Shown in pieces: positions 1 to 12,368 of a DNA stretch of 64,000 bases. Below the pieces are notes generated by a model that was given only the letters and a program-made list of their open reading frames with translations, was not told where the DNA came from and did not search any database. Source of the stretch: Pinus tabuliformis (Eukaryota > Streptophyta > Pinopsida > Pinales > Pinaceae); NCBI GenBank assembly GCA_031772625.1, contig CM062816.1, positions 1,667,691,385-1,667,755,384 on the forward strand. The letters run 5' to 3'. The position numbers were made by a program, and so were the translations under genes. How positions within the stretch are numbered: position 1 is the stretch's first letter; every line of letters begins with the position of its first letter.

Positions 1-443
1 ATGCGATGTTGGAGCATGGTTTACCATAGTCAACGATGGTTGTCCATGATTGATTTTCATATTGAGACAATATTTGTCACCAGATGACATTGGACCATAG
101 TTGACCATGATTGACCATGGTTGACCATCATTTATTTTCATATAGAGACAATATTTGTCACAATGACACATTTGACCATGGTTGACCATCATTTATTTTC
201 ATATAGAGACAATCTTTGTCACAATGCGACACTTGACTATGGTTGACCATCATTATTTTTCGTACAGAGACAATCTTTGTCGCAATGCGACGCTTGGTTA
301 TGGTTGACCATCATTGATTTTCATATAGAGACAATCTTTGTCACAATGTGATGTTTGACCATGGTTGACCATGTTTGAACACGATTAACCATGGTTGATT
401 TTCATATTGAGACAATCTTTGTCACAGTGTGACGGTAAACAAT
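1..443. repeat. 61-bp satellite array rich in TTGACC
   Basis: Tandem units share a core reading roughly TTTTCATATAGAGACAAT followed by TTTGTCACAATGCGAC and copies of a TTGACCATGG 10-mer. The TATAGAGAC anchor recurs near 141, 202, 263 and 324, a 61-bp period. Two flanking units (near 60 and 405) are 81 bp because they hold extra copies of the 10-mer. The array starts before the window. TTGAC(C/T) is the W-box core bound by WRKY factors, so many potential sites are present, but here they simply come with the repeat. No gene lies in it. Confidence 0.9.
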
Positions 444-1225
444 AGTTGACCATATATTTTATAAATTTAATTTAATTTATTATTAAAACTATTTTTATAT
501 TTATTTTATTTTTTTATTATAAAATCAAAATTAAAAAAAAAAAAAAAATTTAATATATTAAATTAAAAATAATATAATTTTAACTTATATATATTCCATT
601 CAATAACCCTTTCACCTTATTATTTAATAATTTTAAAAAATTCATTATCTTAACAAAAATATATTTTATAATTTATTATTATATAAATAAATATAATATA
701 ATATAATATATAAAATAATAAATTATTATAAAAATAATTCTAATATAATATAATATATAGATATATTATTACGATAAAAACGAAATCATATTAATTATTA
801 AAAGATAAACTGAACCAATTTTATTTAGCAACCATCTTAATTTTTCCGATTAAAAGATAAATTGAACCAATTTTATTTACCAAGAATTTTAATTCTTCGA
901 ATTATTTCTAAAATATAAATTGTATAAAATTTATTGTATTAATTATTAAAAGATAAATTGAACCAATTTTATTTATCAACAATTTTAATTCTTTTAATCA
1001 TTTCTAAAATATAAATTATATAAATTTAAGATACATAAAATGCATCAACTTTAAAACATTTTATAACTTTAAAATTAAAATTAACTTAAAATGATTTATA
1101 TTTCAATTTAATTTATTAAAATTATTTTACATTAAATTTACAAACATATTCATTTCTAATTCATCATCATACTATATACATATCGCTTCAATCTAAATAT
1201 TCTGAATACTTACACTATTCTAATG
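444..1225. repeat. AT-rich dispersed repeat, copy 1
   Basis: Very AT-rich DNA with internal subrepeats: an ATTAAAAGATAAA(C/T)TGAACC module followed by AATTTTATTTA occurs near 800, 850 and 945. Its right part (about 1020-1222), ending in a phrase like TACTTACACTATTC, matches 32820-33055 and more weakly 61500-61810. I see no coding potential. It may be part of a decayed LTR or another AT-rich retroelement. Confidence 0.6.
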
Positions 1226-2160
1226 AGCTATATTTACGCCGATGAGCATGATCTATATGGGAATCAGGCTTAGGGTTAATCCTCACATCACAGTTGGACC
1301 ATACTTGGGGTCTGTTACAAAACGTTTTTAACTTACAAGATTTTGGAACTAGAGTGGTTAATTCATTTTGTTGGTAAATTCAATAAAGTTATGTAAATTG
1401 TCCCGAACATAAAACTTTAACAAAATAATATGTGTAATTTTACCTCTGTTAAATGCAAAACTAAGGGTTATTGTTCAATAATATTTATTTTATAATTGTT
1501 AATTTTTTTTAATTGTGTCTGTATTTTTATGTTTTTTTCTACTATTGGTATATTTTCCCATTAAGTGAATTATTGTAGCATTTTTCCATTAATTGAATTA
1601 AAGCTGTTGCATCCATCAAGAGTGCAGGAGTTGAAAACACAAAAGCCATCAAAATTGGAATAGTTTCTTCGCGGTACTCCTATTCCTATTCCATCGAGGC
1701 TTGCCCATCGACCTTCCAACTCCATTTTGAGCAATCTTCAAACTCTAATTTAGAACACATGAATGTAAAATAGTATATGAATGCAGATTTTTAAATATTT
1801 TAACACATTACAGTAGTAATGTTTTTTTTGTAAATTGTTTGGTGGTGTCTTTCCTTAAGCAAAAAAATTATTACATTGATTGATCAATTCACTGCCTAAT
1901 GGGGAAAGTTTTTTTTGACCATCCATTCATTAAGTATTTACTCTAAAATTTAAATGTCAACAAAATTTCCAAAGACACAAAGGAGGAAACATCAAAATCT
2001 ATCCAACTTTCTAGAACCATACTACATCATCAAATATGCAAATGAACACTAAGAGTCATAAGAGTTCACTGGTTAGAAGAGTTTAATAATATTATTATTA
2101 ATATTATATATTATTAATAATATTATAAAAAAATTATTATTACTAATATTATTAATATTA
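1226..2160. other. AT-rich intergenic stretch, nothing recognised
   Basis: No open frame with recognisable content, no clear repeat unit and no RNA gene was seen. The last 100 bases are almost pure A/T trinucleotide-like sequence (ATT/AAT). Confidence 0.5.
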
Positions 2161-4012
2161 TTCCCTGCTGGGGTGACTGACTTGAGAAGCATACTGTCTC
2201 GAGGTAATTCAAGCCCTCCCACATGGCTGCAATGAAGATATTGAATGACAAGTATGAGAGTCTGGGTGGCATGTAGGAGAACTTTCTGGAGATTTTGTTG
2301 GTTCTTATTCCCTATCGATGGTTGCGGTGAGCAGAAGTGTTGTTTGGGAGATGAAAAGTTGGAGGTTGGAAGGTAGAACCTGCTCGGTTCATTTTGAGGG
2401 CCTCTCTGGAGAGCCAAGCTGGGGTATAGAAGATGTTACAGGCTGGCATTGAAAGGAAGTGTTGCAAGAAAGATCTAAACAAGTAGTTATATGGGATCCT
2501 AGGTTGGTGCCTAAGTGAGGATTGGCTTTGTCTAGCTATCTTGTAGCTGCCCTCGGCTTAGCTAGCAGATATCTAGTCTTACGACCCCAAATTTTCATTG
2601 CAAAGCTAATTGAGGAGGTAATTCAGACATTCTTGTCCTTGTGAGGTGTTATCTTTCGGAGTCATTGCATTCATGTTTGTTGTGATCGACGTTTCAAACC
2701 AAACTCTGTGGTTCATCATCATGGATTAGATCCATGATTATGAACCACAGAGGTTGGTTCAAAACGTCGATTACAACAAACATGAATGCGATGACTCCGG
2801 AAGATAACACCTCATAGAATATAGATCGCGGAAGCCTCAAATCAATAATTCTTGTCCATGTTAGTGTTTCATGTCAATGTTTTACTTGTGTAGTGCTAGA
2901 ATCAATGTGAGTAGTAGGTTTTGAACCTGTGGTCTATTGGTGGGTGGTCTGGGTAAGGGGGAGCCCTATGCCTCTCTGAGGAAAGATGTTGCAGTGGGGG
3001 AAATTGCTCTCGACCTAATGTGGTCCAAATTGTGGGGCTTGCAAGGTACCCGATGGTTCAAGGTAACAATGTGTGTCTAGGGTGGGGTTGGGCAGCTACA
3101 AACCAAGTCGATGATGGTCCTTTGCTTAGAGGTATTATTGCATCTTGTTTGATTGATATTATGTGTTTTCAATTATGCCATTACCGAGATTTCTAGGCTC
3201 ATCTCACCTCTTAGGGAGAGTTTGTTTTTGTGCCAGGGTCAGAACCTGCATGGTACAACATGTCCCTGTGTAAGCTGGTCCACTAATAGGGTAAACCCCT
3301 TATTGTGAGGCCTTGGTGGGGAGTCCATCAACTACAGGTGGAAGAGATGATACTCCAGCATGGGCATGCCCAACGTGGTGGTGGCCTCTGTGGTAAGCGC
3401 AGTGCTCGAGCTAACAGGGCGGGGGAGTTGAATGAGGACGAGGTGGGAGGTGAGATAGTGCATGCCCATGCCCATTCTCAAAGCTGCATAGAACAACCTC
3501 CCTCACTTGGAACAATAGTTGATCAATTACAGGATATTCAAGCCAACCTGGACATTATCAACCAATATAGGTATGATGACCGGAATGAGATCGTAGCCTA
3601 CATCAATGATGTTTAGTACAACTAGGGAGAAATTATGGAGGAGTTGGCTTATGTGTGATGTAGTCAGCATCGCAACAATGAGAAAATGGATGAGATTGAG
3701 GCGCGTATGGCGCACATCGACTATCATGTCCATGAAAGTCACAACCCTCCAACGACTCTGGGCAGTCAAGCTCCAAACCCCCCTCGCTGATATGAAAATT
3801 GTAGGATGTTTTCTAGTTTTGTATGTGTTTTAGATAATCTGGCCATTTTTTCCTTGGGATATATGTAAGAAATAGACACATTGTTTATGTTTTTCTCTGA
3901 CTCTCCTCGCTAACAAATCCAGTCGAAGTGAAGTGGGGAGAGCTAAGAGCCATCAAAATGTACGTTGTTTCTATCTGATAATATAATGAAATTTCTTGAC
4001 CGTTAAAAAAAA
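2161..4012 (+). pseudogene. Old retroposed remnant with 3' A-run
   Basis: A more GC-balanced island set between AT-rich trinucleotide tracts, ending at 4005-4012 in a short A-run after an AATGAAATTTCTTGACC-like tail. That resembles the 3' ends of plant non-LTR retroposons. A 103-codon open frame at 3305-3616 continues, after a stop and frame changes, as a glutamate-rich, possibly coiled-coil stretch to about 3780; I cannot assign it to a family. The region also contains the palindrome at 2642-2814. Target-site duplications cannot be judged because both flanks are low-complexity ATT repeats. It could equally be a piece of a larger retroelement. Confidence 0.4.
2642..2814. repeat. 173-bp near-perfect palindrome with hammerhead-like motifs
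   Basis: Two 85-nt arms (2642-2726 and 2730-2814) are inverted around a TAG centre, with 7 mismatches and no gaps (about 92%). Read outward from the centre, each arm has a core-like segment, a TGAACCA...TGGTT stem, then AAACGTCGAT and a conserved tail ending in GAAGATAACACCTCA. This matches the layout of a hammerhead ribozyme core (CUGANGA, stem II, GAAA, GUC). On the minus-strand arm GAAAC is intact and the first C of CUGANGA is A. On the plus-strand arm two core positions are changed. A related single copy lies at 30998-31080. Minimal hammerheads of this form are known from Penelope-like retroelements. Confidence 0.55.
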
Positions 4013-4340
4013 TTATTATTATTATTAATAAATTTAATGTTTATATTAAGTAATTTAATAAAATTATTATTATAATATATTAGTTCATAAATAATAAGAT
4101 TGATTACCATAGTAGTAATGTTTAGTAATAATAATGTATGGCATGATGTAAGATCTTCAATTTACATTTAATAATATTAATATTAATACACAACCTTAAT
4201 ATAATACAAGGACAATATTCACATTAATATTAAAAACAATATTATTAATAACATCATTAGTACAACATTAATATTTTCTTAGAACAATAATATTATTAAC
4301 GTTAATAATAATATTGTTAATGTTATTAATGACATTAATA
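4013..4340. other. AT-rich spacer, nothing recognised
   Basis: ATT/AAT-rich low-complexity sequence lying between the retroposed remnant and the tandem array. No gene or distinct repeat was seen. Confidence 0.5.
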
Positions 4341-6597
4341 TTAATCTTGAATATAGTCAAACCATGGTCAACTGTAGTCAGACAATCATTAACCATAATA
4401 ATTCATAATCAAAACATAGTTAGCGATGTTTAAACATGGAGAACATGGGCAACTATAGTCAACCATGGTAAACCATAGTCAAACAATTGTTAAAAATAGT
4501 CAATCATAGTCAAAACATAGTTAGTGATGTTTAAATAGGGTAAACATAGAAAACCATAGTCATTCATGGTCAACCATAGTCGAACAACCATTAACAATAT
4601 TCAAAATATTGTCAATGAAGTTAAATAATAGTCATGCGCGGTCAATGCTAGTCTAACCACGACCAACCATTTTCAATTATAGGCAACCATGGTTGACCAA
4701 AGTCAAAGATTGTCAACCTTAGTTAACTAAGGTCATCCTTGGTCAGTCATAATCAAGATTTAAAAATGTTTAATAATATTAGTCATAATCAAGATTTAAA
4801 AATGTTTAATAATATCAATATCAATATTAATAAAGTTTACTAATAATAATAATAATAATATGACATTAGAATGGCACATAAATCTATCCAATGTTGCAAT
4901 GTGACAAACATTGTTGCAATGGTATATTATATTGAAATTTATCCAACATTGCAATGCGACATTACAAAATTAGTCAACTACATTTACTAATGTGGTTGAA
5001 TATGCTTAGTTATGTTTGATAGTCAACACTCTTCGACTTTGATCAAACATAATCACCTATTATTCTTATTTATTAATATTATCAGTCAAAGAAAGTCAAC
5101 CTTTATAGTCAATGTTTAAATAGTTGACCATGATCAAACTTGGTCAACCTTATGTTTACTATATTCAATAATACTCAACCTTGTTCACTCATAGTCATCC
5201 TCAGTCAACATAACTCAACCATATTCAACCATGGTTGACCAAAGTCATACATTGTCAACCTTAGTCAATTATGATCGTCCTTTGCCGATCACAATCAAGA
5301 ATTATAAAGTTTAATAATATCAATATTAATATTAATAAAGTTGACTAATAATAATAATATTGTGACATTGGAATGATAAAGATATCTATCTAACGTCATA
5401 ATGTGACAAACATTGTCACATTGTCACAATGTTACATTACAGTGTTATTTATCCAATGTCGCAATGTGACATTACAAAATTAGTCAACCACATTTACTAA
5501 TGTTGTTGACTATGCTTGACTATGTTTGACAGTCAACACTTTTCAACTTCGATCAAACATAATTGCCTATTATTAGTGATTAATATTTAAACCCAAACAT
5601 ATTTAACCACATTAAGCAAACATAGTCAAACAAAGTCCACCTTTATAGTCAATCTCTAAATAGTCGACCATGATCAAACTAGGTCAACCCTATGTTTACC
5701 ATATTTAACAATACTCAACCTTTTTGACTCATAATTGTCTTTAGTCAACATAACTGAACCATATTAAATTATAATCATCCATGATTGACCAAAGTCAAAC
5801 ATTGTCAACCTTAGTCAACTAAGGTCATCCTTGGTCTATCACAATCAAGTTATTTTTTAATAATATCAATATTAATATTAATAAAGTTGACTAATAATAA
5901 TAATAATAATATGACATTGGAAGAGTACACACATCTATCCAATGTCGCAATGTGACAAACATTATCACAATGTTACATTACATTGCAATTTATCCAATGT
6001 CGCAATGAGACATTACAAAAGTAGTCAACCACATTTATTAGTGTGGTTAACTATGCCATTTGACTATTTTTTACAGTCAACACTCTTCAACTTCGGTTAA
6101 ACATAATCACTTATTATTATTATTGATTAATATTAATAGTTAAATGATAATCAACCATATTAGTCAAACAAACTCAACCTTTATAGTCAATGTTTAAATT
6201 ATCGAACATGATCAAACTTGGCCAACCCTATGTTTAAGATAGTTAACAATAGTCAACCTTGTTCACTCATAGTTGTCCTCAGTCAACATAACTCAAGCAT
6301 ATTAAATTATAGTCAACCATGGTTGACCAAAGTCAAACATTGTCAACCTTAGTCAATTAAGGTCATCATTAGTCAGTTAAAATCAAGATTTTATATTGTT
6401 TAATGATAAAAATATTAATATTAATAAAGTTGACTGATAACAACAATAACAATAATAATAATAAGGTTGACTAGACTATTATTATTAGTATATGATTGAA
6501 TATAATATTAATAATTTACCATGATCAAACTTGGTCAACCATATAACATTAATAATAATATTAATAGAGTTGACTAATAATAATAATAATATTAAGG
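4341..6597. repeat. Tandem array with ~540-bp period, rich in GTCAA/TTGAC
   Basis: The anchor AAAGTT(G/T)ACTRATAA recurs at about 4832, 5337, 5883 and 6426 (periods 505, 546 and 543). Each unit holds, in order, an AAT-rich start, the phrase ATCCAATGTCGCAATGTGAC twice, an ACATTTACTAATGTGGTTGAC segment, and a run of GTCAACCATGGTTGACCAAAGTCAA-type blocks. The TGTCGCAATGTGACAAACATTGTC module matches, on the opposite strand, the module of the 1-443 satellite. The array is cut at 6597 by LINE-A and resumes at 14105-14168. Confidence 0.85.
6585..6597. repeat. Target-site duplication of LINE-A, copy 1
   Basis: AATAATATTAAGG, directly before the T-run that is the LINE poly(A) tail read from the other strand. 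The identical 13-mer is at 14092-14104, beyond the LINE 5' end. Confidence 0.9.
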
Positions 6598-7090
6598 TTT
6601 TTTTTTTTTTTCTAAGTAGTATTGATCTATTAATATATTACAAAAAAGTTACAGAGAAACCTGATCTCAGAGAAGTTAAGCATCAGTCATCATCTCAAAA
6701 TGCAACTGTTGGTGTTGGACTACCCCAACAGAGGGGAAACTAGTCCAAGAAGCGTTAAAGACTGCCCCTGTTATTGGGGAAACCAACCATTGAACCATAA
6801 CAACTAAACCTTGGTTTTTCAAAATGAACCAGAAAGACAGGAACAATGCAAATCCTGAACCAAAAAGACAGGAACAGAGCCAAGGAACAATATGACATTT
6901 CCACTTGGCAGAGAGACACCAGAGAAAACAAGACATTTGGCGTGGAGACAGAACACAAACAGACCACAAAACCACGTAACGTAGAAACATATCCACCTGG
7001 AAGCCGGAGTCCTGTGCTTGAGACCAAGAGACCACAAAACAGTGCGATAAATCCATCTGGGAGCCAAAGGCCTTAGCATGAGGCCACGTG

Positions 7091-7894
7091 TTAGGCTGGA
7101 AGATCCTCCGGAGCTGGCTCTTCCTCAATCCGGCAGGCAAACCGATACCAATCGTCTTCCTCTTCAGACACGCCTCGTCCATGAACGTTTGGAGCCTCCA
7201 CAGTGCCCTCAGCATCCATCTGTCGCTTACCAGTATCCCCACCTTTGTCTTTGCCATGCGGAGCCTGACTGCTTTCACCTTGCTGCATGTTACTCATCCC
7301 ATGACTTCCTGGCTCTACCCTGTTCTGCTTGTTCTCACGACCAGACAGAGTATCTTGTGCTGCAGATTCCTCCTTGAAAGAAATTGTGATGGTAGCAATA
7401 ATTGTAGGCCTATTTAGGGAACTACAGAAACGAAATTGGGTGCTGTGAGGGCCAGAAAGAGGAACGAGTGGGAGCTCCATGGTGTGGACAGCATTGTCCC
7501 GCCAACCTCTCCCACTTCTGGTATTTGGGTAGCTGGGAAATTCAGTGGTTGAGTCTGGGGAGTTAGAGGAGGAGCTGGTAGAAACTCGCGAGCGGTTAAA
7601 GCCTCCACGCGAGCCTCCACGTCTACTGCGCATGCAGTGCCTGAGGTGAGGCATTGCTGAATTGATAGCAGAAGTATTGGGATGAAGGCGACGTTGAGCG
7701 AGAGCAGGGGAGGGCGAGCCACAATCAAGATGACAATGACGAGAATGCGAGAAATGAAAACCATTACCAAAATCCTGACAAGGGAGAATCAGGCAGCGAC
7801 TACCTGTAGCAGTTCTGAGACAAGGTTCGGCTGCTTGCAGAGAACAAACGCCATGGAGAAGGGGAGGAGAAACTATACTATTTGCAGAGGCCAT
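7091..7894 (-). CDS. Extra 3' open frame of LINE-A (ORF3 candidate), 267 aa
   Basis: An uninterrupted frame begins with an ATG at 7894 in a strong context (ACCATGGCC) and runs to TAA at 7091. The ATG-less open frame extends to 7951. The product has a hydrophobic, cysteine-containing N-terminal third, a Ser/Arg/Gly-rich middle with RGG-like motifs, and an acidic C-terminus (DDW and EEEPAPED). I recognise no family. It is in the same frame as ORF2 but separated from it by three stops within about 90 nt. Plant L1 elements normally have two ORFs, so this could be a captured host sequence, a third protein, or a chance frame in a GC-richer 3' region. Long frames on the other strand here argue for caution. 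Confidence 0.35.
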   Translation of the reverse strand: MASANSIVSPPLLHGVCSLQAAEPCLRTATGSRCLILPCQDFGNGFHFSHSRHCHLDCGSPSPALAQRRLHPNTSAINSAMPHLRHCMRSRRGGSRGGFNRSRVSTSSSSNSPDSTTEFPSYPNTRSGRGWRDNAVHTMELPLVPLSGPHSTQFRFCSSLNRPTIIATITISFKEESAAQDTLSGRENKQNRVEPGSHGMSNMQQGESSQAPHGKDKGGDTGKRQMDAEGTVEAPNVHGRGVSEEEDDWYRFACRIEEEPAPEDLPA

Positions 7895-8038
7895 GGTGCG
7901 GAAGGAAATAAGCTCGTCACAGCTTTCAGAGACAATAAATGTCGCCTGCAAGGTGTGTTAACTTCAACTGCGGTGGGCTCTCAGGACGATGCGCTTAGCC
8001 AGATGGCCTCCCAACCCGCCGGCGGACCGTCTTATCAG

Positions 8039-11000
8039 TTAAATGCTGTTGATGACACCCGCATCTGGGTGCGTTTCCTCTGCATTTGCACTTTCCTTTT
8101 GCACTAGATCATTGAAATCCTGCAATTGATGAGTATTGGCTATAGTGCTAAGAGTTCCCACATGAAGAGTCTTACCACTTTCAACGCCAATATTTGCAAG
8201 GAGGTCTGCAACTTTGTTACCATTCCGACGAATGTGCCTGATGGTAACTGCTCTATGAATGAGTAGCCACTGTTCAATCTGTTCCAGCCTTTCCGCCAAT
8301 CTCCAACTGCTACCCACTTTATGTGCTGGAGTTCCCTGTAAGATCTGGTTGATCATGTTGATTAAGATCTGAGAGTCCCCTTCAATTATGAGTGGGAAAA
8401 ATCTATTGTTCTGAGCCAGGAGAAGTCCTTGCCAAATTCCTTCTAATTCGGCTGAGTTGTTTGTATCCCATCCGATTGACCCCATGAAAGTTTGGAGAAC
8501 ATTGCCCTTGTGATTTCTGAATATTCCTCCAAATCCCGCTTTACCTGGATTTCCCTTTGATGCTCCATCAAAGTTGAGCAGCACCATATGTGGTGGGGGT
8601 GGAGTCCATTTATCAGGTGTATCTCCAGGGGGAGGGATTTTCCTTTGGTGTACCTGCTCATGGTTCCACTGGAGGTTCCAGTTCATCCATATATTTTGTT
8701 CCTGTTGGTTTGAGGGGAAATCATCATCAAACCAAGTTTGGAGCATCAAGGTTTCTCGTATGTTTTGACTTATATTGTTCCATAGAACCTCTATGGGAGA
8801 GGAATGGTCTTTGAAGATTCGGCTATTTCTCTCTTTCCAGATAGTCCACATGAGGAAACCTGGTATAAGCTTCCATAAGGCGTTTAAAATTTTGCTTTTA
8901 TAAGGGTGAGGTGCCCATGAGTGTATGGTGTTGGTTGAATTCTCCTTATTTCGACCATCTCTTTGACATCTGAAGCTGACTTTCTCCCAAAGTCGGGTTG
9001 CTAACAGACATGAGTTTAGGAGATGTTCCTTAGTTTCTTCTGCCTGTTTACAGTTTGGGCAGATGGAAGGTCCATGGAAACTTCATTTCCTTAGATTATC
9101 CCAAGTAAGGATTTTATTGTGGCACAACAACCAGAGAAAGGTGGAGATTTTTGGCCAAATTGGTGGTTCCCAAACTTTGTGCCAAAGGCTATCCTTGACA
9201 GTGTGGTCCCTTAATATTATATGATAAGCTTCCTGGGATGTGAAGATACCTCTCGTTTCATAACCCCATCTAATGATGTCTTTCTTATCTGACTGGCGTA
9301 TTTTCCTGTTTGAGAGTTCCGTATCCAGGCTATCTTTGATGGATTGCGTGGCTTGCCCGAGGATGAGGTTCGAGCTTAACCATTGTCTATAACCCTGAAT
9401 GTGAACTTCCTCCCATAGTTGATTTACTTTGATCGTCGGTTGCTCTACCCAATCCTGAAGCTGGTGGGGCGTGAGTAGGTCCTTCAATTTTGGTCTTTGC
9501 TGCCAGGAGTCCTCCCAAAACCTTGCATTGTCTCCATTCCTGATTTCCCAAAAACTGTGTTGTTGGATTAGATCTTTATGTTGTTTGGCAGCATTCCAAA
9601 TTAGAGAGCCTGTGCCAACTTCTTTGAGCCGAATTAAATCATCAACTGGTCTATTATGAGCATACTTAGCTGTCCAGAGGATTGCCCAAGGAGTATATGG
9701 GTTCGAGAGCCATCTCCACCATATGCGTGCTCCCATAACCTCGTTGTTGTGCTGAGGTTCCCTTAAACCAGTGCCTCCAGAGGATTTTGGGTGACAAACA
9801 GTTTCCCACTTTACCAGAGCCCATTTTCTCTTTTGTTTCGTATTCCCCCATAAAAAATCCCTTTGGAGATTTTTGATTGCTTTAAGAACCCATTTGGGTG
9901 TTGCCAGGACCGAGAAGAGGTATAGCGGCATAGATTGTAGCACTGCTTTGATTAACACTAGGCGACTCGCCATATTGAGAGCTCTGAAGGTCCATGAAGA
10001 GATATGGGCTTCCAGTTTTTCTAGGAGAATTTTCCAGGATGAGTGCTTTAAGGCAGAGGTTATCATGGGAGCTCCCAAGTATTTGGAGGGCAGAGATGCA
10101 ATCGAGAATCCCAGAATTCTGGCTATGGAGGATTGAGTGATGGGAGGTGTGTGAAAGAAGAAGACTTGAGACTTTGATTTGTTAATGCATGCGCCAGAGG
10201 CATCCGAAAAGTCAGATAAAATTGATTTCAGTTTACGGGCTTCTTGGACCGAAGGATGACCAAATAACATATTGTCATCCACAAATTGCTGGTGGGTGAA
10301 AGCAGGGGTGTTCTGGAAAGAAAGGCCACGTAATTGCTGGTTTTGAAGGGCATATTTTATGTAACGTCCAAGACCTTCCACCATAATAACGAATAGAAAG
10401 GGTGAGAGAGGGTCCCCTTGTCGGATACCTCTGGACGGGTGAAAGGGGGTGGAGGGGGTCCCATTGACAAGAATTGAGAAGAAGGTAGAAGTGATGAGAC
10501 TCATAATCCATCTTACCCAAGGGGGGGCAAAGCCAAAGGCAAGCAACATTTTTTGAATATATTTCCAGCTTAAAGTATCAAAAGCTTTTGAGAGGTCGAT
10601 TTTAAGAAGCATACTTGCCTTTTTGGTTTGCTTTAGGGAATGAATGATTTCATGAGTGAGAATTATTCCATCGGTGATCTGCCTTCCTTCCACGTATCCT
10701 GATTGCTCCGGTGATATAAGCAGGGGAAGCAGGGGCTTGAGGCGTGTGGCGATCACTTTGGAGACAATTTTGTACATAACATTACAAAGTGCAATAGGTC
10801 AGAATTTGTCCGGAGTCTGGCTGTTCTCCTCCTTAGGGATGAGGGTGATGAAGGTGGCATTCAAGGACGAAAGAATCCATCTATTAATTCTGGACTCCCC
10901 AACTACTTGCCAGACTTCCTCCTTGATTAGATCCCAGAAGTTGTGAAAGAAGTCCGAAGTGAAGCCGTCTGGTCCAGGCGCTTTCCCAACCTTGAGCTGT

Positions 11001-12368
11001 CGCATAGCTGTCTCCACTTCCTGTAGAGATATAGGCTTGAGGAGTATTTGATTGTGTTCCTCAGTTATGATCTTGGGAATAATCTTGATGATCTTCTCTA
11101 TAGCTGGCCGCCGATCAGCCTCCGTTTCCTGATGCACCCCCCGAAAGTGGGTGAGGAGTTCCTCTTCTATATCTTCATGCTTCTCTAGATGATCTCCCTT
11201 GTCGATTTTGGAGGAAAGTAATGTTGTTATGCATTCTTCGCTGGATCGTGGTATGGTGGAAGAACTTTGTATTGCGCTCGCCCTCCTTGAGCCAACGGAT
11301 CCTCGATTTTTGTCTCCAAAGAATCTCTGCCTGTCTTGCTCTTTCTGAGATCTGCGTTTGTAGTTGACGTTCCTGTTTTGCTATGGTTTCAGATCTTCCT
11401 TTAGCTATGATTCTCTGTTGTAATTTTTGCATTGCTTGTTCAAGAGAGTGTTGCGCTTGAAAGATGTTACTGAAGGTAGAGCGATTCCACTGTTTTATTT
11501 TTTCCTTGAGATTTTTTAGCTTTTGTTGGAACTTGTACATTTTTGCGCCTTCTGGTGGTGTGAAATTTTTCCATGTCTCTGTTATCAGGTTATTAAAATC
11601 TGGGTGATTCAGCCAAAATGCTTCAAAGTGAAAGGGCCTGCGAACATTGTCTCCTGGTCTTTGCCAGTGGAGCCTAATAGGCCAGTGGTCCGAGCCAGAG
11701 AGTGGCAGTATAGAGGCCAAGAGATCCCCGCCAAGATGAATTGCATTATCAGAGAGCAGAAATCTGTCTAACCGAGATGCAATTTGATGGGCATCTGTAT
11801 GCCTGTTGTTCCAAGTATAAACTCCATTGCTGAATTCCATATCTATAAGCCTGTTATTATGAATGTAGTTTTTGAAGTGAGTGCTTTCACAATCCAGCTT
11901 GATCCTTCCTCCTCTTTTTTCCTCCAATCTTGTAATCATGTTGAAGTCCCCTCCTGTGATCCAAAGTGGGTGGGATCTTTCCGAGTTGATCTGAGTTAAG
12001 GTGTCCAGTGTGTCTACTTTGTTTGTTGCCTCCTGGGGAAAATAGACATTGGTTAAATGTCCATGAACATTTGTTCCTGTTATATGAAACATGGCTTGAA
12101 TAAAGTGCTTGCTGGCATGTATGTTGGTAAGTGTTATAGCTCTATCATCCCAAACGATGGCTAGCCCTCCTAAGGCTCCTATGGCGTCCACCGCCACTTC
12201 TTTACTTCCTGGCCATGCTTTGGCTAGGATCCGATCCAACGTTGTGGAATTACACTTGGTCTCCTGCAAGAAGAGAATTTGAGGCTTTTCCTGTTGTAGC
12301 ATGTTCTTTATTAGTCGACCCTTTCCCGGGCTGTTGAGCCCTCTAATGTTCCATGAGATGAGCTTCAT
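8039..12368 (-). pseudogene. LINE-A ORF2: endonuclease, reverse transcriptase, RNase H
   Basis: ORF2 would be about 1440 residues. The ATG at 12368 overlaps the ORF1 stop (ATGA) and gives an N-terminal ISWNIRGLNSPGK start typical of the APE-like endonuclease, with LQETKC, GGDFNM and SDHWP motifs carrying the catalytic residues. The frame is lost near 11180-11200 by a one-base indel. Reverse transcriptase follows in the new frame (GKAPGPDG, SKAFDTLSW, GIRQGDPLSP and the catalytic FVDD). A TGA at 10801-10799 and another at 9085-9083 interrupt it; both could derive from CGA. A zinc-binding zf-RVT-like segment (CPNC...EHLL..C) spans the second stop. RNase H at about 8590-8160 has NFDGASKGNPG, a conserved Glu, EGDSQ and the last Asp, so its active site is complete. 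Confidence 0.93.

Noticed and set aside
2073-2417. 114-codon minus-strand frame
   Set aside because: Half of it is translated ATT-repeat DNA giving Asn/Ile runs; no domain is seen.
7078-8107. Several plus-strand frames (7078-7377, 7088-7417, 7682-8107)
   Set aside because: They are antisense to the LINE-A 3' region, have no recognisable content, and are explained by its higher GC.
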